Source of the DNA: Larus michahellis
Lineage: Eukaryota; Chordata; Aves; Charadriiformes; Laridae
DNA: 64,000 nucleotides
Direction of reading: 5' to 3'
Assembly (NCBI RefSeq): GCF_964199755.1
Contig: NC_133911.1
Location: 5,235,001 to 5,299,000 of the forward strand
Part shown: one piece after another, positions 49,701 to 60,107 of the stretch
Layout of the letters: each line of letters begins with the position of its first letter
Numbering within the stretch: the first letter of the stretch is position 1
Position numbers and translations under genes: made by a program
Notes under the pieces: model-generated
What the model saw: the letters and a program-made list of their open reading frames with translations, nothing else
The model's database searches: none
Told to the model about the DNA's origin: nothing

Positions 49701-52700
49701 AGGCATGGCACAGTGGGTGGTAGGTATCGCTCTTTCTGATATGATTCATACCATAGTCCTGAGCTGCACTTTTAATTTCCTTTCCCATTCGTTTTCTCTT
49801 ACAAAGCTGAGATGGACATGTACACCTGCTATTTACATCTCTGTGTGTGGTGGGGCAAATGCGTATCTGTATGTGCACTAAAGGACTCTGCACGTTTGCG
49901 AAGCATGACACCCTTCCCAGGTCCTCTGGAACCTGAAGAGGTTGGGCAGTTTCTGCTGCAAGACTGACGAGTTCCTTGCCACTGTTAAAGGCATGTCCGG
50001 CTTGCAAGCACCAGGAAGCTGGTTGGCTCAGATGTTGTTCGGCCTGATTAAGCTGGTCGGGATTGTTGATGTCTGCCTCGTACTAGCAGATAAGTAGTTT
50101 TATAAGATATTTTAAATTGTAATCTTAACTCTAGACTGCTGCTTCTGGACATGCTAGCACTGCATAATATTGCTGCATCACCTCTTTAATCTCCAAGAGA
50201 GAATCACACATGCATAAGTGACCTCACAGTGCAAGATTGAGATACATATATTCCTTCACACTCTGATGTACTGCTGGCTTTCCTCTGACAAAGGAAAAGC
50301 CATGTTGCTGCTCTCATCTGTCTCTGTTTTCATCAGAAGTGATATTAAATCTCCAAATGTTAACAGCTTGATTATATGGTGCAAAGTCTGATATCTCCAT
50401 TTTAAAATATATACGCTTCATACTTCATTAGTACTTTGTCATGACTTACTTGGCAAGAGTATTACCTCTTTCTAACTCAACAAAAATCTTACAGGAGATC
50501 TTTTGAGAGATCTTGTTGATATTCTACACTTTCTTCCACGTATTTTATTCAGTTGTTAAAAGTAATACAAACTCCCTATACGTCCAACATTGCAGCCTTC
50601 TTAGAATGCTCATTTTGATGGTATGAGGACACGAGTGAGACTCCAAAGCTGACTCCTCATTTCTGATGCAATGAGGTCAACTAAACTGTACACATAGACT
50701 AAGGTCAGTAGGTGATTGCAAGGAGGAATAGAAAGAAGGTAAAAATAGGAGTAAATTTTTGACAGATTGTTCAGCTTAGATTGATTTTTAAATTTTAAAC
50801 TGCTGCAAAGACAGGTGATAAAATGGGGGTATCGGAAATTAATTGCATAATTTATTTGCATATGGTAATTGAGTGTGAAACACTGTGGCAGTGTTAGCTG
50901 CAAAAACTGTTTAGAATTCAAAGTTCTCTCATACAGTTATTTTACCAGTGGATTAGAAGTCAGCTTATGTCTGTAGTACTTAAAAATCAAGCTAACTGGT
51001 ACAGGTGCCCTTAGTATGTTTTGTCTGTTACCTCTCATCATGTGTTCTCAAGTTGCAAACTCTTGTTTTCAGCTCCCCTCTTTCACTTGGAAAGAACCCA
51101 CTGAAACCAACTCACAGACCTAGAAACACAATCGCTGTTATTGTTGCCCCTTTACATTTTTTCCAGGCACTATAACAGAGATTGTTTTTTATGCAGAAGA
51201 AGCAAGACATTTCCTGGAGCGTATGCCACAGGAGCACAGTTCCCTCTGAATAGCCATGCTGGTACGCATTTGTGGCTAATTATGATATGCAGGGAAAGGA
51301 AAATATAATGGTTTACACCTCAATTTAGGATTGGAAAACCCAGGTTTGTGTCTCTGTTCTGTCATAGGATTTTTATGTGACCCTCAATAAATGATTCAGC
51401 TTCTTTTTCCTTCTCTTTCCCATGTTTAAAATGAGGGTAGTGAGTCTTCTTTACCTCACAGATATAATAAAGGCAAATGTACTAAAGAGGTTTCAGTGTT
51501 AGTTTTAAAACAGAGCTCTTGTGCCTAAATCTTTATCTAGGTGCCCATAAAAATCCTCTTCTCTATACTGGCATCAGAGGTAAGGTGTTGATTCTGGTTT
51601 CTAAAGACAAAAAGACTAGTAGATTACTTGCTTCCTACAGTCATGACATTTCTAAGCATGTTGTTTGCATGTGCACATAACAAACACAGGATGTACTCTG
51701 TGGTTGCTCGTATGTGTATCTGGGCTTTATAAAGCATTCTGGTGGTCTCTGGGAAATTTTCTCATCCAGGGAGAGAACCAAGGTGTTATGCCTATTTGTA
51801 CCCGAGTTCTTAAACTGTCCCACCATTTTTTTCACCCTGTATTGTGGGACAGGTTGGTCTCACAATAATTTAGGTAAGGTTGAGCAGTTCTTCCTTCCCC
51901 AGTTTTAAAGGTGTAGGAACATTCCCGTAAACGCTTAAGCATTCTTGAGCTTGCACTCCTGCACTGAAAAAGTAGTATAAACCTGATAACAAAGCAAGTG
52001 TTCATGCAAGAAGTACAACTGAGAGAGGGTGTTACTGGAATGTACTTATTGCTAAATGTCTGTCGTGGTGTCATTTGCAGGTACCTTTCTGGGGATTCGA
52101 TTACGCTCTTTCCCAGCGGCACTGGGACTGGCTTCCCTTCCTCTGCTACGTCTCTCTTTGTCCCAACACCACCCAGTATTCTCCAGCTGACAAACCAACA
52201 GCTTTTCAGATCCCCACGCAGAACTTCTTCTTCCTCTCTTCCTGGCCGTCTCAACAGGGCGCTCTCGCTGGGGACCATCCCCTCCTTGGCCAGAGCAGGT
52301 AAGTGTGCGTGAAACTTTCTAGTCCAATGGAAATGACAATGGAGCAGTACGATGCTTCAGAAGAAAATGGGCTGTGAGGTATCCGCTTTATAGTCCTGTT
52401 TAGGGATTGCTGCTCCTGTGGCACAGAGGAGTATCCGGCATCGATAATTTGGGGTTTTGGCATTAAGATATTACAGAACATACCATTGCCATCTTGGTGA
52501 AACAAAAAGTCTCACTGAGTGCTTTCCTAGTGTGGGTTTACTGAAATCTAGAGGCTTCTCCAGGCGTTTGTGGCAGCATGGCACAAGCTACAAGGCTATG
52601 TGTGGAAGAGAGACAGAAAGAGCAGTTAGACACGGGAATGGAGAAGAGCAGCTTTTGGAAGTGATTTGGAGCATTAGGGTAACCGATCTGGCAAGAGCTC

Positions 52701-55700
52701 CCTTCCTGCTACCTGCTTTGTGTAGTTTGCTTTACTTTCCTTGCTACACCTGAGCTGAAGAGCAGGCTCTTCTCTCAGTCTGGATCTGATATGCATTGGC
52801 ACAACTATTGAAACTGCTTTAGAGACCCCGTTTCCTCTTTTGTTTTTTTAAGGGCTCTGTGCGATCTGCGCAAGGTTTATAGGCCTAAGGAAAGTCTCTC
52901 CCAGCAACTCAGCAAGCCCTCAGTTTTGCTGGGCTTGAAACTAACCGATGGGAAATAGCATTTAAACGCTGTTCTCCATCAGAGGCCAAAATGTGGCAGT
53001 TTCTAGGCTAACACTGCAGCAGAGAGAGCAGTCTTGTGGGGATTTTTTAGTTTAAGCTCTGAGGTTTCATTTGTATCACTTTTTCCTGACTTCAGTACTT
53101 TTCATTGATTTTTTTTTTTTCTTTTTTTTTTCTGCCTCGTTATTACGGCTGCCATGCCTGACAGCTAGGTGGGAGTGCATCTCACTCTGTGGTCTACGCT
53201 TAAGGCTCTTTTCATGAGGAAAGCATACAACCATATCTTTACCTGTTTCCTTTTAAAGTAGAGGCAAGCCAGGCTGTGATATGGTCACAGGGTTGTTTTT
53301 TGGAGCCTTCTGGGCAGATCTGTTCTGCTGCAGCTGGGAAAAGTAGGTATTCTGATGCTGGCATATAGCCTACCCAGGAAAACAGGGACATTTTTCATGC
53401 CTGCATTTATACCCGTCCCCTGATGATGCAGTTACATTTCTGAAGGATAGACCACCAGTAGCTGAGCCAGCTGGGTTCAAACTGTTTCTTTTTTGCTTTT
53501 TAGATTCTGGCTACTTGTTCAGTGGAAGTCGACCAGCCTCGCAGTCATCTCAGACCAAGGAATCTCCTACATCAGGTAATGCACGTGGCCTTCCAGAGCA
53601 GCTGTCTTTGCAGGATTTGCAGTGAGTGGGTTGAAACACATGATCCAAGTTTAATTCGTTCCTCCCTGCTCACATCGCAGTGAAAATGGCAGTTTCACTG
53701 TTAGAAATGCTTCAGAGACTGTTCCAACTAGGAGTGGGATTTCATTAAAATAAGGTGCTGCATGTGTTGGATGTCCTTGTCCATGGGAGAGCTCACAGTG
53801 AAACCAGTGCAACAAAGCAAGGAACCCTTCCCTGCTCTAGAGCTGAGTTGAGGTTGCTTTGATAGGAGACTTTAAACTGTTCTAGGGCAGCTCGTTTGTT
53901 TCACTTGCCTTCCCCAGCCCAAGGAACTGCTAATTTATCCACCCTGTCTGCTCTGCCCTTTTGCTCCTGTGTGACCTGTCTGTTGCCCTCCTGACCCCAA
54001 ACGGATCCTTTGGCTGTTGGTGCTGTTTAAGTGTTTGCTCCCAGAATACAGTCGCAGCCTGGGCTAATGCCATTGTGCAAACCTCCTTGCATCCTGATAA
54101 CTCTTTGCCAGCGGCCTTTAAAGGACATGCCGGAATGGTTGATTTACCTGCAAAGCATCATGTGTAATGCAGGCTTTCCTGAATGGACACAACTGAGCAG
54201 AGAGAAAGCTCACCTGGCTCCTGATAAACCCATCTCTAGTCTAAATCATTCTTGAGTGTACCAAAATGCAAGTGGAGTTTCTCCGTGTTTAGCAGTGTGG
54301 GAACTGGAATCAATTAAGAGTTTAGTACAAGGCATGTTGGACATTTGCAACTCCCCTTCCCCTTTCTGGTAGAATTGTTAAAGAAAACTGTGCCTATTGT
54401 GTTGGGATTATAATCTCATTATTTTCTCTTCGGGTGTGTTTCCATTTCAGAGCACTTCTCCCTGCTGTCAGGCAGCTGTGCTCCCTCCCGCATCCCCTCT
54501 CCAGCACCATCCGTGGCTGGCTCTGTGACTTCCAGCTCAGGTTCCTTGCGGTACCGCCGGCCACTCATCAGCCCTGCCCGCCTGAACTTGAAAGGACAGA
54601 AGCTGCTGCTTTTCCCGTCTCAGAACGAGGGTCTGCTCACCCCAACTAGCTCAGAGGAGCACACCCACTCAGATAGCAACATCTTTGCCACCGAGTTGTC
54701 CCCCTTCCCAAAGAAGAACCTCAGCGAGCGGGGAATGCATGGTATGCTGGCAGCCTGCTGCACTCCTGGAAGTGCATTTGTAGGAAGGAGTTGGCTTGCA
54801 AGCAAAGCCGCGTATCGTCTAGGCCACATAGTAGATGGGAAACCTTCAGGAAAAACCCAGGTGGTGATGCCTGTTAGGCTACCAAAGCTCCCTTAAGAAT
54901 CCACTGGCCTGGAGAGCTTCTCGTCTGCCAAAACAGATGTCGTTGTCTCACTTAGTGGTGCCCCAGGGATACTACTGCCACTGCCTTCACCCTTGTTTGG
55001 ATAACTCCTTTACCACGGATGTGGTGATGATGATATGGACAGTGTATGAGACAAACATGCAGGCAAATTTCACTGCTTTCACAGCAGTGAAATTTGCCTT
55101 TTGTTTCCAGCTCCTGTCCTCAATCCTTTAATGATTTTACCAGGCAAACATTCATTACTTATGCCTAGCTTTAGTCTGGTAACTTCTGCTACTTTTGGCT
55201 TCCACTGGTGCTTTCTGAATTTTCCTATCTTTTTCTCCTTCCAGATATGAGATCTGCTATGGAAGGAGGGAGTATTTGCAGTGAGAATTCCATCAGAAAG
55301 GAGGATCGCTCATCACACTCATCTACCTGTGTGGTAGACACAACTACCAAAGGGGAAGATTTGGCAGGCTGGAGAGGTAGGTGCAAGTCATGTGAGTGCT
55401 TCATGTGTGCGTGAACGTTTCGGTGAGGGTCACTGAGATCTTTCCTGTGCTGTAGTGTAGTGACCTGATCTTGAGATCAAATAAATAAGTAGTAGCAAAA
55501 TGAATCTTCCGCCTGCTATTCTAGGACCTTAATAAGGCTGTTCCTGTTCTTTGGACTGTCTGGAGAATACTGATTGAGTGCTAAACTGAGACAGAAGGAA
55601 AGGGGTGGGGGTGTGGGTGTTGGGAAGAGCGATGAGATGAAAACAGAACCAAAGAGAGCAGTGGAATCTTTTCTGACAGGAAAAGTGCTTCAGCAGCTTT

Positions 55701-55933
55701 TGCTTATGGTGAAAACACTGGGCAAAGAGCGAGGAAGAGCCTAACGTATGTTCACTGGTATTTATCTCATCAATTCTTTAATATCTCTTTGTACTATTCC
55801 CTTTTTTTATCTTTGTGTTGTCTTCTTCTGTTAAGGTCATTTTGGTAACTCCGCTCTCCGAGGTCTGCTCGCTGTGAGTCTGACTCTCAATGCTATCTTC
55901 ACATCAGCCTATGTCTACCGGAGCCTGCGTTGA
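31604..55933 (+). CDS. TMEM201: TMEM201 (SAMP1/NET5), inner nuclear membrane protein (whole coding span, 11 exons)
   Basis: The spliced long form is 667 aa, against 666 in human. It is an inner nuclear membrane protein, the orthologue of fission yeast Ima1, linked to centrosome, LINC-complex and spindle functions. Exons are 31604-31707, 37218-37338, 37978-38172, 40007-40183, 40791-41182, 41665-41868, 52081-52298, 53504-53575, 54451-54741, 55245-55376 and 55836-55933, all GT-AG and in phase. After a hydrophobic N-terminal segment, the Ima1-type domain has CxxC motifs at 45-48, 61-64, 64-67, 118-121 and 161-164. Further membrane segments lie near 216-236, 308-328, 336-351 and 373-385. A long Ser/Pro/Arg tail with SPRRTS and SLSLGTIPSL-type blocks leads to a last membrane helix at about 643-661. 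Two N-glycosylation sequons (261, 273) lie between membrane segments. Confidence 0.97.
31708..37217 (+). other. TMEM201: TMEM201 intron 1
   Basis: 5.5 kb, CpG-rich at its start, in which nothing else is recognised. Confidence 0.85.
37218..37338 (+). CDS. TMEM201: TMEM201 coding exon 2
   Basis: It encodes residues 35-75 and holds most of the zinc-ribbon-like cysteines: CWFC, CWDC and CPNC. The acceptor is CCTAACAG and the donor is GAG|GTACTG. Confidence 0.96.
37339..37977 (+). other. TMEM201: TMEM201 intron 2
   Basis: 0.6 kb with a T run near 37818 and a short CCA repeat near 37746. Confidence 0.85.
37978..38172 (+). CDS. TMEM201: TMEM201 coding exon 3
   Basis: It encodes residues 76-140 (NGDYNKPIPAQYMEHLNHV...) with CKKC at 118-121. 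The acceptor is CTTGTCAG and the donor is GAG|GTAAGC. Confidence 0.96.
38173..40006 (+). other. TMEM201: TMEM201 intron 3
   Basis: 1.8 kb holding the 16-base direct repeat. No exon is recognised. Confidence 0.85.
39737..39781 (+). repeat. Short direct repeat AAATTGGGCCACAGAA x2
   Basis: Two identical 16-base copies at 39737-39752 and 39766-39781 are separated by 13 bases in TMEM201 intron 3. Confidence 0.85.
40007..40183 (+). CDS. TMEM201: TMEM201 coding exon 4
   Basis: It encodes residues 141-199, including CRPC (161-164) and VEYYIKHQNRQLRALLLSHH. The acceptor is TCACCAG and the donor is CAG|GTACAT. Confidence 0.96.
40184..40790 (+). other. TMEM201: TMEM201 intron 4
   Basis: 0.6 kb in which nothing is recognised. 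Confidence 0.85.
40791..41182 (+). CDS. TMEM201: TMEM201 coding exon 5
   Basis: It encodes residues 200-330. A serine-rich linker (SSSSS at 203-207) is followed by a membrane helix (VIFLRFLAFISCAFLVLMAL), a lumenal-type loop with sequons NRT and NDT, and a second helix ending in AGRIR. The acceptor is CTCTGCAG and the donor is AG|GTGGGT. Confidence 0.95.
41183..41664 (+). other. TMEM201: TMEM201 intron 5
   Basis: 0.5 kb in which nothing is recognised. Confidence 0.85.
41665..41868 (+). CDS. TMEM201: TMEM201 coding exon 6 (long form)
   Basis: It encodes residues 330-398 (LRRIDAFASVLWFVVMSL... to RRYRPR), covering two membrane segments. In the long form the donor AG|GTCAGA at 41869 is used and joins exon 7 at 52081. 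Confidence 0.95.
41665..41887 (+). CDS. TMEM201: TMEM201 short-isoform terminal exon (donor read-through)
   Basis: If the exon 6 donor is not used, the frame continues R-S-E-P-E-Q and stops with TGA at 41885-41887, giving a 403-aa protein. Human has a known short isoform of 392 aa (SAMP1a) that ends at the same exon. The sequence permits this form; whether it is expressed here is inferred. It would lack the whole Ser/Pro tail and the last membrane helix. Confidence 0.7.
41936..42062 (+). repeat. Polypyrimidine region just after the short TMEM201 stop
   Basis: A largely C/T + strand includes T runs near 41971-41989 and a C10 run near 42050. It begins about 50 bases after the read-through stop codon and so would be in the 3'UTR of the short form or in intron 6 of the long form. 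Confidence 0.8.
44776..44781 (+). terminator. TMEM201: Candidate poly(A) signal for the short TMEM201 form (AATAAA)
   Basis: This is the first canonical AATAAA I found after the read-through stop at 41887, about 2.9 kb downstream in intron 6. Use by the short transcript is inferred. Confidence 0.35.
46168..46323. repeat. Large imperfect inverted repeat
   Basis: The left arm TCAGCAGAAGGAAACGT (46184-46200) is an exact reverse complement of 46300-46316. Outside it, ATCCCCC (46168-46174) pairs with GGGGGAT (46317-46323) after a 9-base bulge. The inner 99 bases are only weakly complementary. It could be a decayed MITE-like element or a local inversion-duplication, and no target-site duplication is clear. 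Confidence 0.8.
48855..48900 (+). repeat. Polypyrimidine tract
   Basis: Long T runs broken by a single C are followed by a C run and TTCTCC units. It lies in TMEM201 intron 6. Confidence 0.8.
52081..52298 (+). CDS. TMEM201: TMEM201 coding exon 7
   Basis: It encodes residues 398-471: the start of the nucleoplasmic tail, with NQQLFRSPRRTSSSSLPGRL and RALSLGTIPSL, both strongly like human. The acceptor is ATTTGCAG and the donor is G|GTAAGT. Confidence 0.95.
52299..53503 (+). other. TMEM201: TMEM201 intron 7
   Basis: 1.2 kb with T runs near 53109-53131. Nothing else is recognised. Confidence 0.85.
53504..53575 (+). CDS. TMEM201: TMEM201 coding exon 8
   Basis: It encodes residues 471-495 (DSGYLFSGSRPASQSS...). 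The beginning matches human closely and the end diverges. The acceptor is CTTTTTAG and the donor is G|GTAATG. Confidence 0.94.
53576..54450 (+). other. TMEM201: TMEM201 intron 8
   Basis: 0.9 kb in which nothing is recognised. Confidence 0.85.
54451..54741 (+). CDS. TMEM201: TMEM201 coding exon 9
   Basis: It encodes residues 495-592: a Ser/Pro-rich tail with the conserved block RRPLISPARLNLKGQKLLLF. The acceptor is CCATTTCAG and the donor is G|GTATGC. Confidence 0.95.
54742..55244 (+). other. TMEM201: TMEM201 intron 9
   Basis: 0.5 kb containing the 60-nt hairpin near its 3' part. Confidence 0.85.
55048..55107. repeat. Near-perfect hairpin
   Basis: Arms 55061-55077 and 55083-55099 are perfect 17-base reverse complements with a 5-base loop (TTCAC). 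After a 5-base left bulge the stem extends about 8 more pairs (55048-55055 with 55100-55107, one G-U). The total is about 60 nt in TMEM201 intron 9. It may be a small RNA precursor, a cruciform-forming site or the relic of an inverted duplication. Confidence 0.85.
55245..55376 (+). CDS. TMEM201: TMEM201 coding exon 10
   Basis: It encodes residues 592-636, with GSICSENSIRKEDRSSHSST and CVVDTTTKG, close to the human tail. The acceptor is CTTCCAG and the donor is G|GTAGGT. Confidence 0.95.
55377..55835 (+). other. TMEM201: TMEM201 intron 10
   Basis: 0.46 kb with a small G-rich stretch near 55602. Nothing else is recognised. Confidence 0.85.
55836..55933 (+). CDS. TMEM201: TMEM201 coding exon 11 and stop
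   Basis: It encodes residues 636-667, with the C-terminal membrane helix ALRGLLAVSLTLNAIFTSAY and the end YRSLR, then TGA at 55931-55933. The acceptor is TGTTAAG. Confidence 0.95.
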
Positions 55934-56755
55934 TCTGAGCCAACTCTCCCTTTCTTTCTGGTTCCACCTGCTTCTGAGAAGACAAGAAGAATTCAACCAC
56001 GGCTTCGTGTCTAATGGCCGTGCCATTGGTGCATGCTCTTTTTTTTAAAAACTACTGTGTGCTCAACTGTCATGACAAGGAACCCAGGTAGAACATACCA
56101 CAGGATTGTTCCTGGAGGTGGCAGGCAGAATTTCCAGAAAGCTCCAGTTCAAAGCAAGAGGCCAGTCAAATGGGCCATGCACTTTCTTTCAAAGGAACTG
56201 ACCTGAGACACAAGTCTGAAAATGTGTTAGCTATGGTTTTAGGAACCTATCCCCAGCTCTTCTTTCTGACATAATAACCTCATGCTGATGGTGCTGGTAA
56301 AATGAGGAGAATTAGAACAAATGAGATGGAGAAAAGGGGTGGCTTAGTAGCTGGTGCTGTGCTTTGGCTACTGTAACAGCATTCCTAGCCTCTTTGCCCA
56401 GTGGTTCCTCTTCTGTCTTCCCTTTGGCACTCTCCTCTAAATTATCAGTGAATTTTCTTTAGTTGCCTTAAGCTTGCCTAAGCACGTGGGTGACCTTGGC
56501 TGCTCTGTCATATTCTTGCATCTTCTGTGTCTCTGTGCTTCCACCTGGGCTGTGCCCTGAGGCCACTTTCACCAGTTGCCATTCTGGTCATGCTGGTTCT
56601 CAGAAACTGTTGTCTGTACATACCTCCAACTAGCACTGTTGCTGTAGGTATGCACAGAACTCCAGACAGACATCCTTTTGTGGTTTGCATTAGAAAGAGG
56701 AAGCCTGTGCTTTGCTTTACCCAGGAGGCATTAATTCTGTTACAATTAATTCTGT

Positions 56756-56761
56756 AATAAA
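56756..56761 (+). terminator. TMEM201: Candidate poly(A) signal of TMEM201 (AATAAA)
   Basis: This is the first canonical AATAAA after the long-form stop, 823 bases downstream. Later ones lie at 59140 and 60102, so a longer 3'UTR is possible. Confidence 0.5.
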
Positions 56762-58790
56762 AAAAGGATACCTCTATGATTTGCACCAGAGTCAAAGGGC
56801 TTCAGCTCACAACTCTTGACTGCTGGTTCTTTCACTGAGGCAGTGAGTGGCATAGCTTGTTCTTGCTGTAGATTGCACAAATCTATTCTATTAGAAGGTA
56901 CATGAGGAGCTGTCTGTATACATTTATCCGGAAACCTGACGCCTCGATCTGGTATTGGGATTTGCTAAGTAACCATTTAAGATATTTCTTACTTAGTTAA
57001 ATGCCCAGGTTCTCTCAGTGAGAAATGTCAAGCCTGCTTCTGGACAATTCAACCTTCTGGATAGATTCTTCTTTTCTGACCCGAAGGAAGTAGCCCTAGA
57101 TTTTCAAAAGCAGTTTATAATTTGGGCACTTCTGCTTTAGGATGAGTCTTCAGCATTGCTTAGAATTCAGGGGCCATTTCGAATATTGTGCTGAATACTG
57201 AAAATCATTTAGTACGCCTTAGGAAAAAAAAAATCGTGATCTTTATGGTTTGATTCCTAAATAAGAGAGAAGATTTAGCAACGTGTCAAGGATACCTGGT
57301 GAAAAGAGAGCCAACTGACATTAGCTATGTATTTCCTTAAGCAGGACGGACTCTATGAAGAGTTTTTTCTATTGTCTTTTCCTTTGGGCTCCTTTACCTC
57401 AAACTTCTTCTCTCCTTCCTCCCCCTCACCCCATTGTCCTGTGTTTGCATCTTGAATTACAGTGTTACGCTTGCTGTGTCTTTTCCTCCCTTTCAGTTCT
57501 GCTTCTCTTCCCGCTATTGTACTCTTGCATGTGCACAGAAACAAAGCGTATGTCTGCTGATAATTCCCTGCTCTGAACCTAAAATTCACACCTCAGAGTG
57601 ATGATCACTTTTCCTTTCACTTAATTTTTTTTTTTATTGCATGTTTTAATTGAGTTCCTACCACAGCCTCACTTAATGCATCATGTGAGTGATTGCCAGA
57701 CTCTAATCAGCATGCTGTATGACAGATAAATGGGGCTTTACTGCTGGTGATTCAAGCACTGAAAAATTAAGTCTCCTTGTCTCTTCCATTTCTTCCTGCA
57801 CCGTTTTAGCAGCCCACTTCCAGCCGTTGCTCCCCATCCTCCCTTGCTGGTGAAGCCTCGTCACCTGCCCTGCATCTGATGGGCAGAGGACAGAGCTGTG
57901 CCCACGCCTGTGATCCGAGAGGCTGGAGGTGTCATTCCTGACTCTGCATCGCTCTCGGCCTCTTCAGAGTGTTAGCAAAGGGCTGCACAGCCAGTGCCTC
58001 CTGTATGAAGGCCTAGACCCGGGATAGAGACCCACAGCATAAAGATGTGCTGCAGGCTGATGATTAATTCATTTGTAATTTGCATTAATTGTTACTTGTA
58101 GCCAAACCTGACGCATAACCTTGCTGTTAAGAGATTTTTGTCCCTTTTGTAGACTTCTGCAGGCTCACTTGAGCACGTGTATAGGCAAGATGCCTAGCAA
58201 ACCAAATTACAAGCTTCTGTTTAGACCTCTGCTGTTTGAGTTTGATGATGTCCTGGTGCAGGGTGTGACATCCCATTCGTGGATCCTTGTCGTGACCTCC
58301 AGCGTACCCAGGGGCCTCCTATGCAGAGACAAGCTTGCCAGAGAATACTGTGGGTTTGCTTGTCTTTATTATGCCAACAGATGTGCACTGTGACTTCACG
58401 TATGCAAACTTTCCACTTCCACCTCCCAGTCTGCGCTGAGTTTTACCATTGCACACCCCCGGAGTCCGAGTTGGTCTCTGTCTCTACCAGATTGCAATAC
58501 AAATTTTCTCCTCCTTCACAGCAACCAAGGAGCTGCAGCCTCTCAACACACCTCTTCTTGCCTGTATTCCAGAACAGGAATGCTTTAACCTGTCACCGCA
58601 CTTCTGAATCTGCTCCCTGAAACTGTTCTTGGAAGGGTGTTTGGTGACCTTGTCCAAAGCAATAGAAAGACTTTGGATTTTATCGCTGAAGAGGGAAGAC
58701 AACCAACTCTTTCATTGTGGTGCTAGAACACTCTCCAGTGGTGCTTTCACAGTTGTGAAGCCTTTGCTTGAATAGTACACACAAGTATCC

Positions 58791-58827
58791 GTGTGTATGT
58801 GTGTGTGCGTGTGTGCATGCATATGTA
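58791..58827 (+). repeat. TG-rich microsatellite
   Basis: A GTGTGTATGTGTGTGTGCGT-type tract lies between TMEM201 and the forkhead gene. Confidence 0.85.
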
Positions 58828-60101
58828 TAAAAATATTTGGAGGGGTTTCTTCTTCATTTCAAAGATCTGAGCCCGTGTTTGTCTTTATCTTGTTGGCCTT
58901 AATCTAGCTCTTAGATACTGTGTCTATCTTGCTGCTGTTTTCTACATCAGGCTGGTTTGGAGGAAACAAAAGCTTATCTGGTCCCCCTGTAAAAATCTTT
59001 GTGACTGATGATGTTGATCTTCATACAGTGTTGTTCAGGGGTGAGATTTTATTTTTCTAATATTTTTTCCTACTGTAAAAACTGTTGGAGTGTATGCAAT
59101 GGAAAAGATCTGATAAAGATTTGAGCGTTACTTAATAATAATAAAATTAATGATCTGGTGGCAATATAGACAAGCTCCATTTCCAGACCTTTTCCATTAC
59201 CTACCTTCCCTTGAAAAAGCCCAGGTAGTTTTTCTTTGGATATGGGCTTCTTAGGCATTTTCTGAGACCTTTGGAGAGACTTTTGATGATTTTACTGTTT
59301 TGAATTAGGAAGAATTTGGATTTTAGAGTCTGGTTCCAGTTCCGCAGTCTGGGTGGTTTGGCAGATGTGACAAATATTATGCACATATCTATTTGATGGG
59401 ATAGAGAGAACTGGTAGAACAAGTTGCTGATTTCTGAAGGTCGTCATATCTTTTTACATAAAATCTTAGATGTGAAATTGGTCACTGTGGCAATGTGGGG
59501 AAAAAACTTATTGCTGGCGTATGTAGGCCAGATTCACTGAATTTTAGGCTGTCTGCTCAAGCAACAAATTTGGCTTGTGAATGTTTTATTCCCACTCCCT
59601 CTTCTTGGGTGATGGGAACATCTGTAAAACGCTGCTGAACTGATTGGGATCCTTAAAACAGGGCAGCTGGAATCACGGGCTTGTGTTGCTTGTGGATGCT
59701 GCTATATTTTTTCTTCCAAACACCATTCCTGGAAATAACTATGGTCTTAACCTCTCTCACAGACATTTGTTAGAAGGCAAGAAAAGGCCAATTTGGCCAA
59801 TACTTTTTTTTTTATTTTAAGTATACGTTGCATCCAGAAATTATCATCACTGTGTCTTGTGGTGGGAATAAGGGGTAGTGTACTTTGGATGGAGTGGGTA
59901 CCTAGAGAAGGGTGAGGAGGACAATTTTGAGCCCTAAATGTTATTTCCTGTGAAAGAAATACTGTATGTCTTGTGTGTATACTTGTTTGGGGAGCTCTAA
60001 CACTGTACAGTTTAGTTAAATGCGCTCCAAGGGAGGAGAGCTGTTCCTCAGAGGTTTTTAGTTCATGCTTTGTGTTTAAAGAGGAATATTTTTCTTTAAA
60101 A

Positions 60102-60107
60102 AATAAA
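60102..60107 (+). terminator. TMEM201: Distal candidate poly(A) signal (AATAAA)
   Basis: AATAAA sits in an A-rich stretch followed by T- and GTG-rich sequence. It could end a 4.2-kb TMEM201 3'UTR. Confidence 0.3.

Larger units (their letters stand above)
41869..52080 (+). other. TMEM201: TMEM201 intron 6 (10.2 kb)
   Basis: This is the longest intron of the gene. It holds the possible short-form 3'UTR, polypyrimidine tracts, the 156-bp imperfect palindrome and several T runs. No coding exon is recognised. Confidence 0.85.
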
